From contig CAJTXU010000055.1 of the NCBI GenBank assembly GCA_910584125.1, forward strand, positions 1 through 8,274: a stretch of DNA of 8,274 nt. The letters are read 5' to 3'. The notes beneath the pieces were generated by a model that was not told the DNA's origin, did no database searches, and saw nothing but the letters and a program-made list of their open reading frames with translations. Positions 6,377 through 8,274 of this stretch are shown piece by piece; position 1 is the stretch's first letter, and every line of letters starts with the position of its first letter. The DNA comes from an uncultured Muribaculaceae bacterium (lineage in GTDB: Bacteria > Bacteroidota > Bacteroidia > Bacteroidales > Muribaculaceae). The translations under genes and the position numbers were made by a program.

Positions 6377-6433
6377 ATTGTATGCAAGGATTGCGGTTTT
6401 CGACTGCAAAGTTACATATAATATGCCACATTT
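6366..6433. repeat. 14-bp inverted repeat around the regulator promoter and start codon
   Basis: AAATGTGGCATATT (6366-6379) and its exact reverse complement (6420-6433) are separated by 40 bp. The left arm covers the regulator's ATG (6374-6376). The right arm fills most of the spacer between the -33 and -7 boxes. Arm centres are 54 bp apart, close to five helical turns. It could be a paired operator, or in readthrough RNA from the upstream gene it could hide the start codon. Confidence 0.7.
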
Positions 6434-6437
6434 CAAA
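6407..6437 (-). promoter_or_regulatory. Bacteroidetes vegetative promoter for the TPR-HTH regulator
   Basis: On the minus strand, TTTG (6437-6434), 19 nt and TAACTTTG (6414-6407) match the consensus exactly. Transcription would start near 6400, about 25 nt before the ATG at 6376. This promoter is the main reason for preferring that start. Confidence 0.8.
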
Positions 6438-6465
6438 GTTTTAGCGGTCAAATTCGCATATCGGC

Positions 6466-6828
6466 TCAATCGTCGTCATCGTCGTGGTGATGGCGGTGCT
6501 TGTAGGCCTTCTTGTATTGTTTCTTCATCTCCTTGCGGTAGGCCTTGCGGGCTTTCTTCATGGCCTTGCGGTGGGCCTTGCCTCCGCGGTAGTGTCTGTG
6601 GCCCTTGTGATGCGGACGCCTGTGATAGCGGCCGTATGCGTCGTAGTAGCCGTCGGTGGTGTAGACGGTGTTGAAGTATGGTGTCGTGACGCCGACGCCG
6701 GCACCGAACGGATTCGTGCTGATTGTCAGTCCGGGCGACGTGTTGGTCGAGAACGTGAACGTCTGCGCCGTGGCGATGGTGGGGATGGCGATCAGGGCCG
6801 CCAGTGCCCATGCTGTTATCTTTTTCAT
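6466..6828 (-). CDS. Small secreted His/Lys-rich basic protein with Asp tail
   Basis: This encodes 120 residues. Residues 1-21 are a classic signal peptide (MKKITAWALAALIAIPTIATA), with cleavage predicted before QTF. Residues 22-60 are rich in Thr, Ser, Gly and Asn and of low complexity. Residues 61-80 are Tyr/His/Arg-rich (YYDAYGRYHRRPHHKGHRHY). Residues 84-110 form a strongly basic, probably helical stretch (KAHRKAMKKARKAYRKEMKKQYKK). The end is HRHHH followed by five Asp. Charge is sharply segregated: a basic block and then a short acidic cap. No enzyme motif is present. The composition could fit metal binding (His and Asp clusters), binding of polyanions such as LPS or nucleic acid, or a structural envelope role; none is shown. 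It lies 89 bp upstream of the TPR-HTH regulator on the same strand, but the regulator has its own promoter. It is divergent from purT. No standard vegetative promoter is evident before it. Confidence 0.75.
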   Translation of the reverse strand: MKKITAWALAALIAIPTIATAQTFTFSTNTSPGLTISTNPFGAGVGVTTPYFNTVYTTDGYYDAYGRYHRRPHHKGHRHYRGGKAHRKAMKKARKAYRKEMKKQYKKAYKHRHHHDDDDD

Positions 6829-6855
6829 GGCGTATCAGTTTTTATGTTTATCTTA

Positions 6856-6882
6856 AATACGCCCGGAGAGGGGTCTAAGTTC
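6856..6882 (-). promoter_or_regulatory. Possible ECF-sigma-type promoter for the His/Lys-rich protein
   Basis: On the minus strand, GAACTT (6882-6877), 15 nt and CGTATT (6861-6856) resemble an extracytoplasmic-function sigma promoter. The start codon lies about 28 bp beyond it. The usual TAnnTTTG box is not found here, unlike upstream of most other genes in the window. ggcgtat (6829-6835) and atacgcc (6857-6863) are also an inverted repeat. Short matches of this kind arise easily by chance. Confidence 0.2.
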
Positions 6883-6889
6883 ATTCCGA

Positions 6890-6921
6890 GTTGGCAATCT
6901 CGGGGATTATTGTTAATTTTG
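6890..6921 (+). promoter_or_regulatory. Bacteroidetes vegetative promoter for purT
   Basis: GTTG (6890-6893), a 20-nt spacer and TAATTTTG (6914-6921) fit the consensus. Transcription would begin near 6928 and leave a leader of about 30 nt before the ATG at 6958, too short for a purine riboswitch. Confidence 0.7.
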
Positions 6922-6957
6922 TGTTTTAAAACAGAAAATCCTTAAAAATTACATCAA

Positions 6958-8142
6958 ATGGTAGAGATAGGAACGCCTTTCACTTGCCGCGGCAAGAAGG
7001 CACTGCTGCTTGGCAGCGGCGAACTCGGCAAGGAAGTGACGATAGAACTGCAGCGATACGGCGTTGAGGTCGTGGCGCTCGACAAATACGCCAACGCTCC
7101 GGCGATGCAGGTGGCCAACCGCTCGGTGGTGGTCTCGATGCTCGACGGCGACGCGCTGCGCCGCATCGTGGAGGAGGAGAAACCGGACTATATCATCCCC
7201 GAGATCGAGGCGATAGCGACGCCGACGCTCGTGGCCCTCGAGAAGGAGGGCTGGAACGTCGTGCCTACGGCGCGCGCCACGTTCATCACGATGAACCGGC
7301 GCGAGATCCGCACGCTGGCCGCCGAGCAGCTCGGATTGCCGACGTCGCCTTACCGTTTCGCCGACACGCATGAGGAGTATCTGGAGGCCGTCCGCGAGAT
7401 CGGGCTGCCCTGCGTGGTGAAGCCGGTGATGAGTTCGTCGGGCCATGGCCAGAGCCTTGTCCGCGAGGAGGCCGACGTCGAGGCCGCATGGCGCGAGGCG
7501 CAGGAGGGCGGTCGTGCCGGAGGCGGCGCGGTGATCGTCGAGGGCTTCGTAGACTTCGACTATGAGATCACGCTGCTGACGGTGCGCCACATCGGCGGCA
7601 CTTCCTATTGCGAGCCGATCGGCCACTATCAGAAGAACGGCGACTACCAGCGCAGCTGGCAGCCGCAGCCTATGTCGGCAGTCGCGCTCGAGAAGGCGCG
7701 CGAGATTGCCAAGAAGGTGACCGACGCGCTCGGAGGCCGCGGCATCTTCGGCGTCGAGTTCTTCATCAAGGGCGACGACGTGATCTTCTCCGAGCTTTCG
7801 CCGCGTCCGCACGACACGGGCATGGTGACGCTCATCTCGCAGCATCTCTCGGAATTCGCGCTTCATGTGCGCGCGCTGCTCGGGTTGCCGATACCTGAGA
7901 TCCGTTTCTACGGCCCGTCGGCGAGCCGCGCGCTGCTGGCCGAGGGGAACTCGACCGACATCGCCTTCAGCGGCATGGAGGAAGCGCTGGCCATTCCGGG
8001 CACCGACATGCGCATCTTCGGCAAGCCGGAGGTGAAGGGCCACCGCCGCATGGGCGTGATGCTTGCCACCGGCGCCGACGTCGAGGAGGCCTGTGAGAAA
8101 GTGGAGCGGGCGGCGTCGCTGATCCGCATCGACTGCAAGTAG
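6958..8142 (+). CDS. purT: Formate-dependent phosphoribosylglycinamide formyltransferase (GAR transformylase 2)
   Basis: This encodes 394 residues; E. coli PurT has 392. The enzyme uses ATP and formate to convert GAR to formyl-GAR, the third step of purine synthesis, without needing 10-formyl-tetrahydrofolate. It is a cytosolic ATP-grasp enzyme. The N-terminal substrate-binding motif LLLGSGELGKE is at 16-26 and EIEAI at 82-86. ATP-grasp features include R114, K155, the phosphate loop SSSGHGQS (159-166) and E195. E267 and E279 in VEFFI..FSELSPRPHD are at the positions of the known magnesium ligands, with D286 following. The phosphate loop has His at 163 where the E. coli enzyme has Lys. Length and motif positions agree with E. 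coli almost throughout, so the ATG at 6958 is the likely start; it lies 30 nt downstream of a good promoter's predicted start. No other purine genes are next to it in the window. A GC-rich hairpin follows the stop codon closely. Confidence 0.96.
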   Translation: MVEIGTPFTCRGKKALLLGSGELGKEVTIELQRYGVEVVALDKYANAPAMQVANRSVVVSMLDGDALRRIVEEEKPDYIIPEIEAIATPTLVALEKEGWNVVPTARATFITMNRREIRTLAAEQLGLPTSPYRFADTHEEYLEAVREIGLPCVVKPVMSSSGHGQSLVREEADVEAAWREAQEGGRAGGGAVIVEGFVDFDYEITLLTVRHIGGTSYCEPIGHYQKNGDYQRSWQPQPMSAVALEKAREIAKKVTDALGGRGIFGVEFFIKGDDVIFSELSPRPHDTGMVTLISQHLSEFALHVRALLGLPIPEIRFYGPSASRALLAEGNSTDIAFSGMEEALAIPGTDMRIFGKPEVKGHRRMGVMLATGADVEEACEKVERAASLIRIDCK

Positions 8143-8148
8143 GGCTAC

Positions 8149-8171
8149 GGCCGAGGGCTGTGCCCTCGGCC
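8149..8171 (+). terminator. GC-rich hairpin after purT
   Basis: GGCCGAGGGC (8149-8158) pairs perfectly with GCCCTCGGCC (8162-8171) around a 3-nt TGT loop, starting 6 nt after the purT stop codon. There is no T-run, so it may stall or protect the mRNA end rather than act as a standard intrinsic terminator. Its GGGC-TGT-GCCCTC core resembles the GGGCTTTGCCCTC core of the tandem repeat that follows. Confidence 0.5.
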
Positions 8172-8174
8172 TAC

Positions 8175-8274
8175 GCTTTCGGGCTTTGCCCTCAACTCCC
8201 GACGGGCTCCGCTTTCGGACTTTGCCCTCAACTCCCGACGGGCTCCGCTTTCGGGCTTTGCCCTCAACTCCCGA
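8175..8274. repeat. 36-nt tandem repeat array reaching the right edge
   Basis: Three copies lie head to tail at 8175-8210, 8211-8246 and 8247-8274 (the last cut at 28 nt by the window). The first two differ at a single base (G to A at 8219). Each unit starts GCTTTCGGGCTTTGCCCTCA and ends CCCGACGGGCTCC. Short internal pairing (GGGC-TTT-GCCC) gives small hairpins. All three plus-strand frames of the unit are open, but there is no start codon and no sign of coding. The array may continue beyond the window. Confidence 0.9.

Noticed and set aside
5087..6421. Long plus-strand open frame (444 codons) opposite the regulator gene
   Set aside because: It is antisense to a gene with clear domains, signal peptide and promoter. 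Its composition (many R, H, G, V) is typical of the mirror frame of a GC-rich gene.
6377..6469. N-terminal extension of the regulator to an ATG at 6469
   Set aside because: The extension contains the promoter boxes and precedes an intact signal sequence starting at 6376, so it would not be transcribed from that promoter.
6949..8043. Long minus-strand open frame (364 codons) opposite purT
   Set aside because: purT matches its family along its full length. The antisense frame is Arg/His/Leu-rich with no recognisable domain.
8175..8274. 36-nt direct repeats as a CRISPR array
   Set aside because: The copies abut with no spacers between them, and no cas gene is seen.

Overview
The window looks like chromosome from a Bacteroidales bacterium, most likely the Muribaculaceae/Bacteroidaceae side of the order. 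Four things point there. The promoters have the Bacteroidetes vegetative form (TTG or TTTG, 19-20 nt, then TAnnTTTG). There is almost no Shine-Dalgarno sequence before start codons. GC-rich genes are separated by AT-rich gaps. The protein types are also typical: a choice-of-anchor/fibronectin adhesin with a type IX-secretion-like C-terminus, a TPR-membrane-helix-HTH regulator, and lipocalin-like lipoproteins. The exact genus is inference.

Layout, left to right. A minus-strand membrane-protein gene runs off the left edge (1-88). Its promoter is partly built from the terminator of the next minus-strand gene, a membrane-anchored coiled-coil protein (207-1136). Further right on the minus strand lies a 746-aa secreted multidomain adhesin-like protein (1237-3477). 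A 455-bp gap holds outward-facing promoters and an unexplained segment. The plus strand then carries a 36-residue lipoprotein-like peptide (3933-4043) and a 138-aa lipocalin-like lipoprotein (4066-4482), probably one transcript. That unit converges on a minus-strand membrane-spanning transcriptional regulator (4685-6376). The junction is a symmetric array of 7-nt repeats that forms a long inverted repeat. Upstream of the regulator is a small secreted His/Lys-rich protein with a five-Asp tail (6466-6828). It is divergent from purT (6958-8142), the formate-dependent purine synthesis enzyme. The window ends in a GC-rich hairpin and a 36-nt tandem repeat.

How the genes relate. Only purT is a clear metabolic gene. 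The rest is cell-envelope biology: secreted or lipid-anchored proteins and a regulator that probably senses in the periplasm and binds DNA in the cytoplasm. I see no complete defence, mobile or CRISPR system. The most unusual signals lie between genes: the mirrored heptad repeats, a 14-bp inverted repeat spanning the regulator's promoter and start codon, the 36-nt tandem array, and the unexplained segment at 3640-3826.
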